Below are positions 27,983 through 36,765 of a stretch of 64,000 nucleotides of DNA, piece by piece. Position 1 is the first letter of the stretch; every line of letters starts with the position of its first letter. Made by a program: the position numbers and the translations under genes. Below the pieces are notes generated by a model. It did not search any database and was not told the DNA's origin. It saw nothing but the letters and a program-made list of their open reading frames with translations. The DNA is taken from NCBI RefSeq assembly GCF_006715305.1, contig NZ_VFMY01000001.1:4464001-4528000 (forward strand), in the 5' to 3' direction. This stretch comes from Arthrobacter sp. SLBN-100. GTDB taxonomy: Bacteria > Actinomycetota > Actinomycetes > Actinomycetales > Micrococcaceae.

Positions 27983-28852
27983 CTAGCGCCGGGCAGCCTC
28001 GGTGGTCCCGAGCGGACCCTCGCCGGAACCCAACGGAACACCCGGGCCGAAGACAGGTCCCGCCGTCGGACGCTTTGCGCTGATCCCGTCACCGGAGGAT
28101 TGGCGCCGCAGCCGGCGCAGCACCCAGGGCACAAAGTACTCACGTGCCCACACGAGATCACCGGAGCGTGCCTCGCGCCAGGTCTGCAGCGGCAACGGCT
28201 TGGGCTCCAGCGGCTTCAGCGTGTGCTCCACGTTCAGTGCATCCAGGACCATGGCCGCGATGGTGTGGTGGCCCAGCGACGAGAAATGAAGCCGGTCCAG
28301 GTCCCACATTTGCGGGTCGCTGAGCTGGCGCAGGGACCACATATCGGCAATGACCGCGTCGTGCCGCGCAGCCACCGTCCGCAGGTTCTCGTTGTAGATG
28401 GCCACTTTGCTGCGGATCCTGCCCAGCACCGAGGAACCCGTGTCCGGGCCGTTGAAGAGGACCACGGTGGCGCCGCCCAGTGCCAGGAGCTGGACCACGG
28501 AATCGAGTTTCTCGGCCAGCGCGTCGGGGTCGCCGCCCGGGCGCAGCAGGTCGTTGCCTCCCGCGGAGAGGGTCACCAGGTCCGGCTTCAGCGCCAGGCA
28601 CGGGGCGAGTTGCTGGTCCACGACTTGTTGCAGCAACCGGCCACGCACTGCAAGGTTCGCATAGGCGAAACCGGGCTTGGTGCGGCTCAGTTCCTCCGCC
28701 ACCCTGTCGGCCCAGCCGCGGTAGCCGCCGGGGCTTGAGGGCTCGGGATCGCCGATGCCCTCGGTAAAGGAATCACCCATTGCCACATACCGGGTCCAGG
28801 GGTGGGATCCGGCAAGGGCAGCGGACGTCTGAAAGGTACTCGCGTCAGTCAC
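27983..28852 (-). CDS. SGNH/GDSL hydrolase family protein
   Basis: A 289-residue esterase or lipase-type hydrolase of the SGNH fold. Block I is VAMGDSFTEGIG with the likely nucleophile S28, block III is SAGGNDLLRPGG (Asn), and block V is DRLHFSSLGH with the catalytic Asp-x-x-His. No signal peptide is evident, so it is probably cytoplasmic. The ~90 residues past the catalytic histidine include a basic WVLRRLRRQ helix and a Gly/Pro-rich tail. The start is GTG. It is divergent from the carboxylesterase over a short spacer containing a perfect palindrome. Confidence 0.88.
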   Translation of the reverse strand: MTDASTFQTSAALAGSHPWTRYVAMGDSFTEGIGDPEPSSPGGYRGWADRVAEELSRTKPGFAYANLAVRGRLLQQVVDQQLAPCLALKPDLVTLSAGGNDLLRPGGDPDALAEKLDSVVQLLALGGATVVLFNGPDTGSSVLGRIRSKVAIYNENLRTVAARHDAVIADMWSLRQLSDPQMWDLDRLHFSSLGHHTIAAMVLDALNVEHTLKPLEPKPLPLQTWREARSGDLVWAREYFVPWVLRRLRRQSSGDGISAKRPTAGPVFGPGVPLGSGEGPLGTTEAARR

Positions 28853-28897
28853 GGTCCTATCCTGCCTTCCGTTTCGCGGGCTACGCGAACGTAGGTT

Positions 28898-28913
28898 GTT
28901 ACCTTTGGGTAAC
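28898..28913. promoter_or_regulatory. palindrome GTTACC-TTTG-GGTAAC, candidate operator
   Basis: A perfect 6-4-6 inverted repeat in the 68-base spacer between two divergent hydrolase genes, ending only seven bases before the esterase ATG. TetR-family operators often have this size and symmetry. A second site with the same architecture (GTTACT-CAGC-AGTAAC) lies at 50903-50918. Confidence 0.5.
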
Positions 28914-28920
28914 TGTAAGA

Positions 28921-29580
28921 ATGGAAACCATGACTGAAGCCGAAGTATTTCCTGCCCCTGTTGTTCTCTGGTCCCATCCTGAGGACCAGCGCGACGGCAA
29001 GCCGCTGCTGGTACTCCTGCATGGCTACGGCGCCAACGAACAGGACCTGCACACCCTGGCCGACCTGCTGCCGGATGACTTCGCGGTTGCTTCGGTCCGG
29101 GCTCCGATCGCCATGGGCCCCGGCTTCACGTGGTTCCCGCTTACGGCCTCCATCGATTACTCCCTGGATCGGGTGAAGGCGGCTTCGTCCTATGTACTCG
29201 ACTGGATCGACGCAATCCGGGTGGGGCACCCGTCGGTCACCCTGCTCGGCTTCTCGATGGGCATGGCCATGGCCACCACGCTCCTGCGGCAGCGGCCCAC
29301 CGACTTCGCAGCCGTCGTCGGACTGTCAGGTTTTGTGGTGGACGCCAAGGACGATCCCAGCTTCAGCGACTCTGAACTGGACGGCACCGTCCCCCTGTTC
29401 TGGGGCCGCGACCAGCAGGACCCCGTGATCACCCCGGACAAGATCGAATACACCATGGGCTGGGTGCGCAAGCACGTCAAGCTCACCAAGGTGCTGTATA
29501 CGGGCATGTGGCACGGCATCAACCAGCAGGAGATCGGGCACGTGTCCGAGTTCCTCACGCACGAGGTGCTGAAGAAGTAG
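28921..29580 (+). CDS. phospholipase/carboxylesterase family alpha/beta hydrolase
   Basis: A 219-residue enzyme of the Abhydrolase_2 family, which hydrolyses short acyl esters or lysophospholipids. The oxyanion region LLVLLHGYGANEQDL, the nucleophile elbow GFSMGMA, an Asp in the WGRDQQDPVI segment and a His in GMWHGIN provide the triad. ATG 28921 was taken; a second ATG three codons later (28930) is equally possible, and neither has a clear ribosome-binding site, so a leaderless message is plausible. The frame is open farther upstream, but that region overlaps the divergent gene. Confidence 0.87.
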   Translation: METMTEAEVFPAPVVLWSHPEDQRDGKPLLVLLHGYGANEQDLHTLADLLPDDFAVASVRAPIAMGPGFTWFPLTASIDYSLDRVKAASSYVLDWIDAIRVGHPSVTLLGFSMGMAMATTLLRQRPTDFAAVVGLSGFVVDAKDDPSFSDSELDGTVPLFWGRDQQDPVITPDKIEYTMGWVRKHVKLTKVLYTGMWHGINQQEIGHVSEFLTHEVLKK

Positions 29581-29602
29581 GAGTACGACGGCGGGCGGCG
29601 AC

Positions 29603-29659
29603 GTGCGCTGTCAGCCCTTCCGTGCGTTGTCAGCCCGGCAGTGCGCTGTCAGCCCTCCG
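29603..29659 (+). repeat. 19 bp tandem repeat (3 copies), intergenic
   Basis: GTGCGYTGTCAGCCC starts at 29603, 29622 and 29641, a strict 19-base period, in the 107-base spacer between the convergent esterase and S4 genes. The last four bases of each unit vary. Confidence 0.85.
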
Positions 29660-29687
29660 GTCAACGGCGGGGGGGTGCGGCAGCCGG

Positions 29688-29915
29688 TCAGGCCTCCGGC
29701 GCCACCACTTTCACCGTATGGCCGTTCACGGTGACGGTGTCCCCATTGTGCAGCTGGCGGCCGCGGCGGTCGTCAATCTCCCCGTTAACCTTGACGAGCC
29801 CGTTCTTGATCAGGTCCGCCGCCTCCACACCGTCCTCCACGAGGTTGGCGAGCTTGAGGAGCTGGCCAAGGCGGATCATGCTGTCGCGGATGGGGACCTC
29901 TTCAACGTTGCTCAT
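29688..29915 (-). CDS. RNA-binding S4 domain protein (YbcJ/RlbA-like)
   Basis: A 75-residue single-domain S4 protein. The fold is clear: IRDSMIRLGQLLKLANLVEDGVEAADLIKNGLVKVNGEIDDRRGR is the alpha-L motif of S4 RNA-binding proteins. The YbcJ/YaaA group is implicated in ribosome or RNA handling; the specific target is unknown. ATG 29915 is preferred over an upstream codon at 29948 because a CATTAT box lies six bases before it, consistent with a leaderless transcript, and because it leaves a shared promoter with the divergent transporter gene. Confidence 0.85.
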   Translation of the reverse strand: MSNVEEVPIRDSMIRLGQLLKLANLVEDGVEAADLIKNGLVKVNGEIDDRRGRQLHNGDTVTVNGHTVKVVAPEA

Positions 29916-29947
29916 GAAGCAATAATGCCTGACGTAATGTGGATTCA
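29916..29947. promoter_or_regulatory. 32-base divergent leaderless promoter
   Basis: Only 32 bases separate the two divergent ATGs. On the minus strand CATTAT ends six bases before the S4 start; on the plus strand TAATGT (29935-29940) ends seven bases before the transporter start. Neither gene has a Shine-Dalgarno sequence. Any -35 elements would lie inside the opposite gene. Confidence 0.5.
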
Positions 29948-30952
29948 ATGACCTCCACCCACCGCCTGCCCCTGCTTGCAGGCCTGCCGCTGGCGGTGGG
30001 CTCGGGCCTTGCCATTCCGGTCCAAGGCCGGATCAACGGTGCGCTGGGCGTGCGGCTGGACGACGGCATCGCCGCTTCCGTGGTGAGTTTCAGCACAGGC
30101 CTGCTGGTGATGATCCTCATCTCGCTGGTCCTGCCGCGCGGCCGCGCCGGGCTGGCCAGCATCCTCCCCGCTGTCCGGAGCAGGGCCTTTCCCCGGGTCT
30201 ACGTCCTCGCCGGCGGCATCGGCGCACTGTTCGTGTTCGCCCAGTCCTTCACCGTGGGCATCCTGGGCGTGGCCCTCTTCACCGTGGCCACCGTCACCGG
30301 CCAGACCGTCAGCGGACTGCTGGTTGACCGGCTGGGAATCGGGCCGGCCGGCAAGAAATCAGTCACGGGGATCCGGATTATCGGCTGCGTGTTGACCATC
30401 GCCGCCGTCGCCTGGGCTGTATCTCCGCGGTTCAGCGCGGCAGCGGCCGGCACTGGAGCCGGGCCCGGTACACCTTCCGACGGCGGTGCCACCGCTCTGC
30501 TGCTTCCGCTCCTGCTGCCCGTGCTGGCAGGCTTCCTGATGAGCTTCCAGCAGGCCATGAACGGAACGGCCACTGTCCACTACGGCACTCCCATCGCTGC
30601 CACCCTGGTCAATTTTGTTGCCGGCTGCCTCGTGCTCTGGAGCGCCTACGGCATCAAGCTGGCCGTGGCCGGGGCGGGCAACCCGCTGCCGGGGGAGTGG
30701 TGGTACTACGCGGGCGGCCCCATGGGGTGTGTGTTCATCGGCCTGGGCGCGCTGCTGGTCCGCACCCTGGGTGTGCTGGTCACCGGGCTGGGCATGATTG
30801 CCGGCCAACTGCTGGGCTCGCTGGCACTGGATGTGATCCTGCCCGCGCCGGGAACAGTGGTGGCGCCAGCCACCGTGCTTGGCACCGTCCTGACACTGGC
30901 CGCCATCGTCCTGGCGACCCTTCCCTGGCCGCGGGGAGCGTTCCGAAGGTAG
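29948..30952 (+). CDS. DMT family transporter with two DUF606 (YdcZ) domains
   Basis: A 334-residue membrane protein with about ten hydrophobic helices, built of two YdcZ-type halves. The repeated signature is VGSGLAIPVQGRINGALG in the first half and FLMSFQQAMNGTATVHYG in the second. DMT members export metabolites or drugs; the substrate here is unknown. A Gly/Ala/Thr-rich loop lies between the halves (about 165-180). ATG 29948 is preferred over GTG 29939 because the TAATGT box overlaps the latter. Confidence 0.88.
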   Translation: MTSTHRLPLLAGLPLAVGSGLAIPVQGRINGALGVRLDDGIAASVVSFSTGLLVMILISLVLPRGRAGLASILPAVRSRAFPRVYVLAGGIGALFVFAQSFTVGILGVALFTVATVTGQTVSGLLVDRLGIGPAGKKSVTGIRIIGCVLTIAAVAWAVSPRFSAAAAGTGAGPGTPSDGGATALLLPLLLPVLAGFLMSFQQAMNGTATVHYGTPIAATLVNFVAGCLVLWSAYGIKLAVAGAGNPLPGEWWYYAGGPMGCVFIGLGALLVRTLGVLVTGLGMIAGQLLGSLALDVILPAPGTVVAPATVLGTVLTLAAIVLATLPWPRGAFRR

Positions 30953-31098
30953 GCACCGGTAGGCTAGGACACGCAGCTTTCGCATCTTTCCTTCATCCGC
31001 CCCTCCCGGCAGCCAGCGGTGCACACCGTTGACGCAAAACCGGGGCCTGAAAACCGCGGACCGCACCCAGCGGCCCTGTAGAAATTGGAGTTACCCCC

Positions 31099-32484
31099 AT
31101 GGCAGCAAAATCCGTTCTCGACCAGGTCATTTCCCTCTCCAAGCGGAGGGGCTTTGTGTTCCAGGCCGGTGAGATCTACGGAGGTTCGCGTTCTGCCTGG
31201 GACTACGGGCCCCTCGGCGCCGAGCTGAAGGAAAACATCAAGCGCCAGTGGTGGCAGTCCATGGTCCGCGGCCGCGAGGACGTGGTGGGCCTGGATTCCT
31301 CCGTGATCCTGCCCCGCCAGGTATGGGAAGCCTCCGGCCACGTTGAGGTCTTCTCCGACCCCCTGGTGGAGTGCCTCTCCTGTCACAAGCGCTACCGGGC
31401 GGACCACCTTGAGGAAGAGTATGAGGAAAAGAAGGGCCGCCCTGCCGAGAACGGCCTGAAGGATATTGCCTGCGCCAACTGCGGCACCCGCGGTGAATGG
31501 ACCGAGCCGCAGGAATTCTCCGGCCTGCTCAAGACCTTCCTGGGGCCCGTGGCCAGCGAGGAAGGCATGCACTACCTGCGCCCCGAAACGGCCCAGGGCA
31601 TCTTCGTGAACTTCAACAACGTCCTCACCACCTCCCGCAAGAAGCCGCCGTTCGGCATCGGCCAGATCGGCAAGTCCTTCCGCAACGAGATCACCCCGGG
31701 CAACTTCATCTTCCGCACCCGGGAGTTCGAGCAGATGGAAATGGAGTTCTTCGTCGAGCCCGGCACCGATGAGGAATGGCACCAGTACTGGATGAAGGAG
31801 CGCATGGCCTGGTACACGAACCTGGGCATCCGCGAGGAGAACCTGCGCTTCTTCGAGCACCCGCAGGAAAAGCTGAGCCACTACTCCAAGGGCACCACGG
31901 ACATCGAGTACCGCTTCGGCTTCCAGGGCTCCGAGTGGGGCGAGCTGGAAGGCATCGCCAACCGCACAGACTTTGACCTCTCCACCCATGCGAAGGCCTC
32001 CGGCACGGACCTGAGCTACTTCAACCAGGCCACCAATGAGCGCTACACCCCGTATGTGATCGAGCCCGCCGCCGGCCTTACCCGTTCCTTTATGGCGTTC
32101 CTGGTGGACGCGTACACCGAAGACCAGGCCCCCAACGCCAAGGGCGGCGTCGACGTCCGCACTGTCCTGAAGCTGGACCCGCGCCTGGCCCCGGTCAAGG
32201 CCGCCGTCCTGCCGCTGAGCCGCAACGAGGACCTGTCGCCGAAGGCCAAGGACCTCGGCGCGCAGCTGCGGAAGAACTGGAACATCGACTTCGACGACGC
32301 CGGCGCCATCGGCCGCCGCTACCGCCGCCAGGACGAAATCGGCACCCCGTTCTGCATCACTGTGGACTTCGACACCCTCGAGGACCAGGCCGTGACCATC
32401 CGTGAGCGGGACACCATGAGCCAGGAACGCGTTTCCCTGGACAAGGTGGAGGGCTACCTGGCCGCACGCCTGGTCGGCGCCTAG
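31099..32484 (+). CDS. glyS: glycine--tRNA ligase
   Basis: Class II homodimeric (eukaryote-like) glycyl-tRNA synthetase of 461 residues, attaching glycine to tRNA-Gly. The N-terminal [29 protein letters not shown] motif is diagnostic. A zinc-site candidate is formed by CLSCHKR and CANCGTRG. Motif 2 is the [13 protein letters not shown] and [10 protein letters not shown] region, and the C-terminal anticodon-binding domain starts near residue 360. ATG follows TTGGAGTT. A TAGGCT box near 30960 would give a leader of about 130 bases; I looked for a T-box and found none. Confidence 0.96.
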   Translation: MAAKSVLDQVISLSKRRGFVFQAGEIYGGSRSAWDYGPLGAELKENIKRQWWQSMVRGREDVVGLDSSVILPRQVWEASGHVEVFSDPLVECLSCHKRYRADHLEEEYEEKKGRPAENGLKDIACANCGTRGEWTEPQEFSGLLKTFLGPVASEEGMHYLRPETAQGIFVNFNNVLTTSRKKPPFGIGQIGKSFRNEITPGNFIFRTREFEQMEMEFFVEPGTDEEWHQYWMKERMAWYTNLGIREENLRFFEHPQEKLSHYSKGTTDIEYRFGFQGSEWGELEGIANRTDFDLSTHAKASGTDLSYFNQATNERYTPYVIEPAAGLTRSFMAFLVDAYTEDQAPNAKGGVDVRTVLKLDPRLAPVKAAVLPLSRNEDLSPKAKDLGAQLRKNWNIDFDDAGAIGRRYRRQDEIGTPFCITVDFDTLEDQAVTIRERDTMSQERVSLDKVEGYLAARLVGA

Positions 32485-32486
32485 CC

Positions 32487-33518
32487 ATGGCCATCGAATA
32501 TCGCGAATGGCGCGAGGGTGACGACCTCGCCCTCCTGGAAATCTGGGGCGGCCCCGAGACCCACCAGGCCGGGCAGTTCCGTGGCGCCCTGGCGGTGTCC
32601 TCCGACGGGGGCGGCACCCCGTGGCGCCGCTGCATCGTGGCCGAGGACGTCATCGACGGCGTAGGCATTCCCGTTGCAGCCGGCGTAGTGTACGAGGCGT
32701 CCCTGCACCCGGAGCGGCTCTGGACCTATATTGAAGTGGCGCGGGACCACCGGCGCTCCGGCATCGGTGCCACGCTCCTGACGATGCTGCGCCGCGAAAC
32801 TGAACAGTCGCCGTCGGGCGTTTCCAGGCTCCGTGCAAAGGTGGAGCCGGGCACGCCGGGGGCCGCCTTCGCCGAACACTTCGGATTGTCGCCCATCCAG
32901 CGTTCCCGCCTGGTGGTGGTTGAACCGGGCGCCCTGCGGCTTCCCGTCTTCCCGGCCAAGGACGACGGCGGCGGACCGGCCAACGATGAAAATGCCGGTT
33001 CGGACGTGGTGATGGACCTGGCCACCGGCTCGGTGGAGCTGACGGACGTGGTGGGCCGCTACTACACCGCCATCCACGATTGGGACTCTCCGGGCGTGCT
33101 GTCCGTTGGCCAGGTGCAGAAGCTGTTCCTGGACGACCTCACCGGAGCGCACGGCGCCATCGTGCTGCGCGCACAACCCGAGTCGGCCTTCGGAGCCGGG
33201 GTGGCGCCGAGCAAAAAGGGCCGGATCCGCGCCTTTGCCGTCAGCTACGCCGCGCCCGCCACCCCGGATCCCGCCCAGGGCCCGGAGCCGGACCGCGCCG
33301 AAGCGCCTACTGACGTCTTCGTCGGCCACGAACCGGCGCTTGACGCGGACGATGCCGCCGAGGCTGTCCGCGACATGCTGGCGCTCATTGCGTACCAGCA
33401 CCCGGTCATGCTGGAACTGGACGACTCGATGACGGCCCTCCGCGCCGCCGTCGAGCCACTGCTGGAGACCGGCAAGGCCCGCCTTGCCGGCCCCGAGACC
33501 CTGGTGGTCTCGGACTAA
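32487..33518 (+). CDS. GNAT family acetyltransferase, two-domain
   Basis: A 343-residue protein starting two bases after the glyS stop. The N-terminal GNAT domain is recognisable from YIEVARDHRRSGIGATLL near residues 80-97, with the R-x-x-G-I-G acetyl-CoA loop. The second half has GNAT-like secondary structure but no intact loop, so it is probably a degenerate copy of the kind seen in mycothiol synthase-like proteins. A charged linker with Ala/Pro/Glu (about 245-275) lies in the second half. The substrate is unknown. Conservation of the glyS linkage would be worth noting. Confidence 0.8.
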   Translation: MAIEYREWREGDDLALLEIWGGPETHQAGQFRGALAVSSDGGGTPWRRCIVAEDVIDGVGIPVAAGVVYEASLHPERLWTYIEVARDHRRSGIGATLLTMLRRETEQSPSGVSRLRAKVEPGTPGAAFAEHFGLSPIQRSRLVVVEPGALRLPVFPAKDDGGGPANDENAGSDVVMDLATGSVELTDVVGRYYTAIHDWDSPGVLSVGQVQKLFLDDLTGAHGAIVLRAQPESAFGAGVAPSKKGRIRAFAVSYAAPATPDPAQGPEPDRAEAPTDVFVGHEPALDADDAAEAVRDMLALIAYQHPVMLELDDSMTALRAAVEPLLETGKARLAGPETLVVSD

Positions 33519-33633
33519 GCTGCCGCCGCGCGAAAGGCCAAGGCGGACAACCAACCGGTAGAAACGGGACTGGGCCGGGGGCGCCACGCCATACGGTTCC
33601 TTTTGTTCGTGCTGGGTGGGTGGATGGACTGGG

Positions 33634-34434
33634 TCAGGTTCGCTTGGGCGGCCAGGGGATGAAACCGCTCGTGGCCTGGGCATAGTCGCGGTATCCGGGG
33701 CGCCCGGACATCGCCTTCTCGGCCAGGGGCTTGCCCGTCTTGGCCACAAGGGTCCATACCATCAAAGCCGGCGAGAGCACCGTCAGGATTCCGGGCCACG
33801 AATCAGCGGCGATAAGGAATAATCCGGTCCAGACGGCGGCGTCACCGAAGTAGTTGGGGTGGCGGGTATAGCGCCAGAGGCCGGTATCAAGGACCGTTCC
33901 ACGCCGGCCCGGGTCCTGTTTGAACTGCTGCAGCTGCCAGTCGCCCACGGTCTCGAATAAGAACCCGATGAGCCAGAGCAGGACGCCCAGCAGCGCCAGC
34001 CATCCAAGGCCACGCGTGGCGAACATCCCCATCTGGACGGTCAGTGAGACGAAGAACATCACCACACCCTGCGGCAGGTAGACCCGTTTGAGTGCGTACG
34101 CATTCCGGTTACCGGGGGCGTCGCCGAGCATGGCCTGGTACCGCGGATCCTCGTGGCTGCCCCTGGCGCGCAACCCAATATGTGCGCCCAGCCGCACGCC
34201 CCATACCGCGGTCAGCAGGAGGAGCAGCAGGCGCCGGGTCCCATCGCCTTCCCCGGCGGACAGGAACCAGGACACTACGGCAACCGCCACGAATCCCGGC
34301 CCCCAGGCCACGTCCATCACCGAGTGCCGCCCCTGCCGGACGGCCACGGCGAAGGTGGCGGCCAGGACCACGACGACGGTGAATGCGGTCCAGGGCAGGG
34401 CGGCGGCAAAGTCCGCCCAGGGGAAACGGGTCAC
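33634..34434 (-). CDS. DUF1295 / steroid 5-alpha-reductase-like membrane protein
   Basis: A 266-residue integral membrane protein with about seven helices. The C-terminal signature is typical of DUF1295 and the wider isoprenylcysteine methyltransferase/steroid reductase fold: DTGLWRYTRHPNYFGDAAVW, then GRPGYRDYAQATSGFIPWPPKR. The activity in bacteria is not established; reduction or methylation of a lipid is conceivable. Its start overlaps the stop of the upstream alpha/beta hydrolase gene by four bases, so the two are likely cotranslated. Confidence 0.88.
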   Translation of the reverse strand: MTRFPWADFAAALPWTAFTVVVVLAATFAVAVRQGRHSVMDVAWGPGFVAVAVVSWFLSAGEGDGTRRLLLLLLTAVWGVRLGAHIGLRARGSHEDPRYQAMLGDAPGNRNAYALKRVYLPQGVVMFFVSLTVQMGMFATRGLGWLALLGVLLWLIGFLFETVGDWQLQQFKQDPGRRGTVLDTGLWRYTRHPNYFGDAAVWTGLFLIAADSWPGILTVLSPALMVWTLVAKTGKPLAEKAMSGRPGYRDYAQATSGFIPWPPKRT

Positions 34435-35219
34435 AGGGTCACCTGGACGGACGATTCCGGCAGCAGCTGGTCAAACCCCCGCGGCAGGGCCACGACCACT
34501 CCCGCCGATTCATTGAAGGCCTTCAGGACAAAGCCGGTGGAGAGCGTGTGCCACAGCCGGATCTTGCGGAGCATAAAGTGTCCGGCGCCCTTTAATGCCA
34601 CGTATTGCACCGAGGCGGCACCGGCGGCCGCGCGCCGGGCAAACGCGAGCGACGCCGACGGGCTGGTCCACCGGTCCAAGGTGCCGTGGACAATCAGCAC
34701 CTTGCTGCCCGTCACACCTGACTCCGGCGTCCCCGGGCTGAGCCACGGCGCCAGGGCCACTACCGCTTGCACCTGCGGGTGGTCCGCGGCGCAGACGGCG
34801 GTCAGGCCGCCCATCGAATGGCCCACCAGGAAGACCGGGACGTCCGGGTGCTTGCTGCTGATCTGCTGGAGGGCCCAGCGGGCGTCCTGCAGTGGCGTCA
34901 TGTCCTCCCCGTTCCAGCCCCGTACGCTGTTTCGGAGGGACCACACTGCGAGCCCGTGCTGCCGGCCTGCATGGTGGAGATGCCTGGCAAAAGGCACCAT
35001 CCGCGCCGGGCTCAGGTGCCGGGCCTCCACCGGCTCACGGCTCCGGGACTTCCCGCCGTGCAGCACCAGGGCAATGCCCAGGGTGGGCCCCGACGACGGC
35101 AGCACGCTGAGTACTGGCCGGTGGCGCCCCTCCACGGCTGCTCCGCCCGCGTCCAGACTGCCATTTTCCTCAGTACTGCGATTGGCCATGCCCGGTTCCT
35201 CCCAGTTCTGCCGATCCAT
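34431..35219 (-). CDS. alpha/beta hydrolase
   Basis: A 262-residue hydrolase with the oxyanion-region ALVLHGGKSRSRE, nucleophile elbow VGHSMGGLTA, catalytic Asp in HGTLDRWTS and His in GAGHFML. The substrate is not apparent. The first ~30 residues are polar and poorly conserved-looking; an internal Met at residue 11 is an alternative start. It is the first gene of a two-gene unit with the DUF1295 gene and is divergent from the YibE/F gene. Confidence 0.85.
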   Translation of the reverse strand: MDRQNWEEPGMANRSTEENGSLDAGGAAVEGRHRPVLSVLPSSGPTLGIALVLHGGKSRSREPVEARHLSPARMVPFARHLHHAGRQHGLAVWSLRNSVRGWNGEDMTPLQDARWALQQISSKHPDVPVFLVGHSMGGLTAVCAADHPQVQAVVALAPWLSPGTPESGVTGSKVLIVHGTLDRWTSPSASLAFARRAAAGAASVQYVALKGAGHFMLRKIRLWHTLSTGFVLKAFNESAGVVVALPRGFDQLLPESSVQVTL

Positions 35220-35273
35220 TTATCAACCCTACGGTGCCGGACGTAGAGTTCAACCTATGAGGTTCTACTGCTG

Positions 35274-36734
35274 ATGGGGTCCGGTCACTCCCACGCGTCT
35301 ACAGATCATTCGGAGCCGACACCGCAGGCGATTGCCGCCCGCCGGAGGGCAAACCGCATCCTGGCCGCAGTGCTGATCCCGCTCACCCTGCTGACGCTGG
35401 CCGGCATGGCGATGCTCTGGCCCTCGGGAAGCAAGGAAGGCATTTCCTTGGCCAACCCGTACTCGGCGGCCCCCGGGGTCACCTTCGATACGGGCACCAT
35501 CCAGAGTGTGGTTACGGAAAACTGCATGCAGGGCGCCAGCCAGCAGAACTCCGGTGGACAGGGCCAAACACAGCAGGGCCAAACACAGCAGGGCCAGGGG
35601 TCCGACTGCACATTTGCCTTCACCGAACCGGACAAGGGCGGAAACCCGGTGAAGGTGGTCATCAATCCGGACGTTGCCAAGTCCCACGGGGTTAAACCCG
35701 GCGACCAGATCCGTTACCTGAACCTGTCCAACGCGCAGGGGGCTTCGGCCTCACAGGGTTCGCCCGCCTACATCTTTGTGGATTTTGTCCGGACCCTGCC
35801 GATCGTCCTGCTCGCGTTGCTGTACGCGGCGGTGGTGATCGCCGTCGCCCGCTGGCGAGGCTTCCGTGCGCTGATCGGACTCGTTGGCGCCTACTTCGTG
35901 CTGGCCAGCTTTATGCTTCCGGGCCTGGTGGAGGGGAAGCCGCCGCTGCTGCTGGCCCTGGTGGGATCCACGGTGATCATGATCGGGGTCCTGTACTTCG
36001 CCCACGGCTTCTCGGCCAGGACCTCCACCGCCCTCCTGGGCACCATCTTCGGCCTGGCAATCACAGCCCTCCTGGCAGCCTGGGCCACCGACGCGGCCAA
36101 CCTCGCGGGGGTGGGCAGCCACGATGCCACCACCCTCATGAACACCTCGGCCAACATCTCCATTTCCGGCGTGATCCTGTGCGGGCTCATCATCTCCGGG
36201 CTGGGTGTCCTCAACGACGTGACCATCACGCAGTCCTCCGCGGTGTGGGAGCTGTATGAACTCGCGCCGCAGAGCAGTGCACGGAAGCTCTTCACCTCAG
36301 CCATGCGGATCGGCCGCGACCACATCGCCTCCACCGTCTACACCATTGCGTTCGCCTACGCCGGCGCCGCCCTGCCGATCCTCATCATCGTGATGCTCTA
36401 CGACCGTCCGCTCGCGGACACCCTCACCAGCGCGGAACTCTCGGAAGAAGTCATCCGCACCCTGGTCGGTTCCGTCGGCCTGGTCCTGGCGATCCCGGTC
36501 ACCACCTTGATTGCCGTGCTGGTGGTTAAGGCCACGGGTTCAGGGACGGCAGAGGGTCCGGGGTCCGGCATCCAGGAAACGGACGACGCCGAGGGGGCAC
36601 CTTCGAAAGGACGCGTTGCCACCGGGGCAACAGCCCAGGCCGTGGTCGATCCGGACGATGTGACGGACACGGGTGCGCTCGCAGCCGCAGCCCTCCAGAC
36701 CCGGCGGGGCCGCAGGGCCGCGGACAGGAGCTGA
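35274..36734 (+). CDS. YibE/F family membrane protein
   Basis: A 486-residue membrane protein. An N-terminal helix (about 30-48) is followed by an extracytoplasmic domain (about 50-160) and then seven or eight membrane helices carrying the YibE/F signatures: LGVLNDVTITQSSAVWEL and MRIGRDHIASTVYTIAFAYAGAALP. The family's role is not firmly established. The outer domain contains a Gln/Gly-rich insertion encoded by a 15 bp tandem duplication (35562-35591). The C-terminal ~60 residues are hydrophilic. It converges on the flavohaemoglobin gene. Confidence 0.88.
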   Translation: MGSGHSHASTDHSEPTPQAIAARRRANRILAAVLIPLTLLTLAGMAMLWPSGSKEGISLANPYSAAPGVTFDTGTIQSVVTENCMQGASQQNSGGQGQTQQGQTQQGQGSDCTFAFTEPDKGGNPVKVVINPDVAKSHGVKPGDQIRYLNLSNAQGASASQGSPAYIFVDFVRTLPIVLLALLYAAVVIAVARWRGFRALIGLVGAYFVLASFMLPGLVEGKPPLLLALVGSTVIMIGVLYFAHGFSARTSTALLGTIFGLAITALLAAWATDAANLAGVGSHDATTLMNTSANISISGVILCGLIISGLGVLNDVTITQSSAVWELYELAPQSSARKLFTSAMRIGRDHIASTVYTIAFAYAGAALPILIIVMLYDRPLADTLTSAELSEEVIRTLVGSVGLVLAIPVTTLIAVLVVKATGSGTAEGPGSGIQETDDAEGAPSKGRVATGATAQAVVDPDDVTDTGALAAAALQTRRGRRAADRS

Positions 36735-36765
36735 CAGCCCCGTAGCCCCACGGGGATGGAGAAGG

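Noticed and set aside
30953..31098. T-box riboswitch before glyS
   Set aside because: No T-box sequence or specifier stem is visible, and glycine T-boxes are not usual in actinobacteria.
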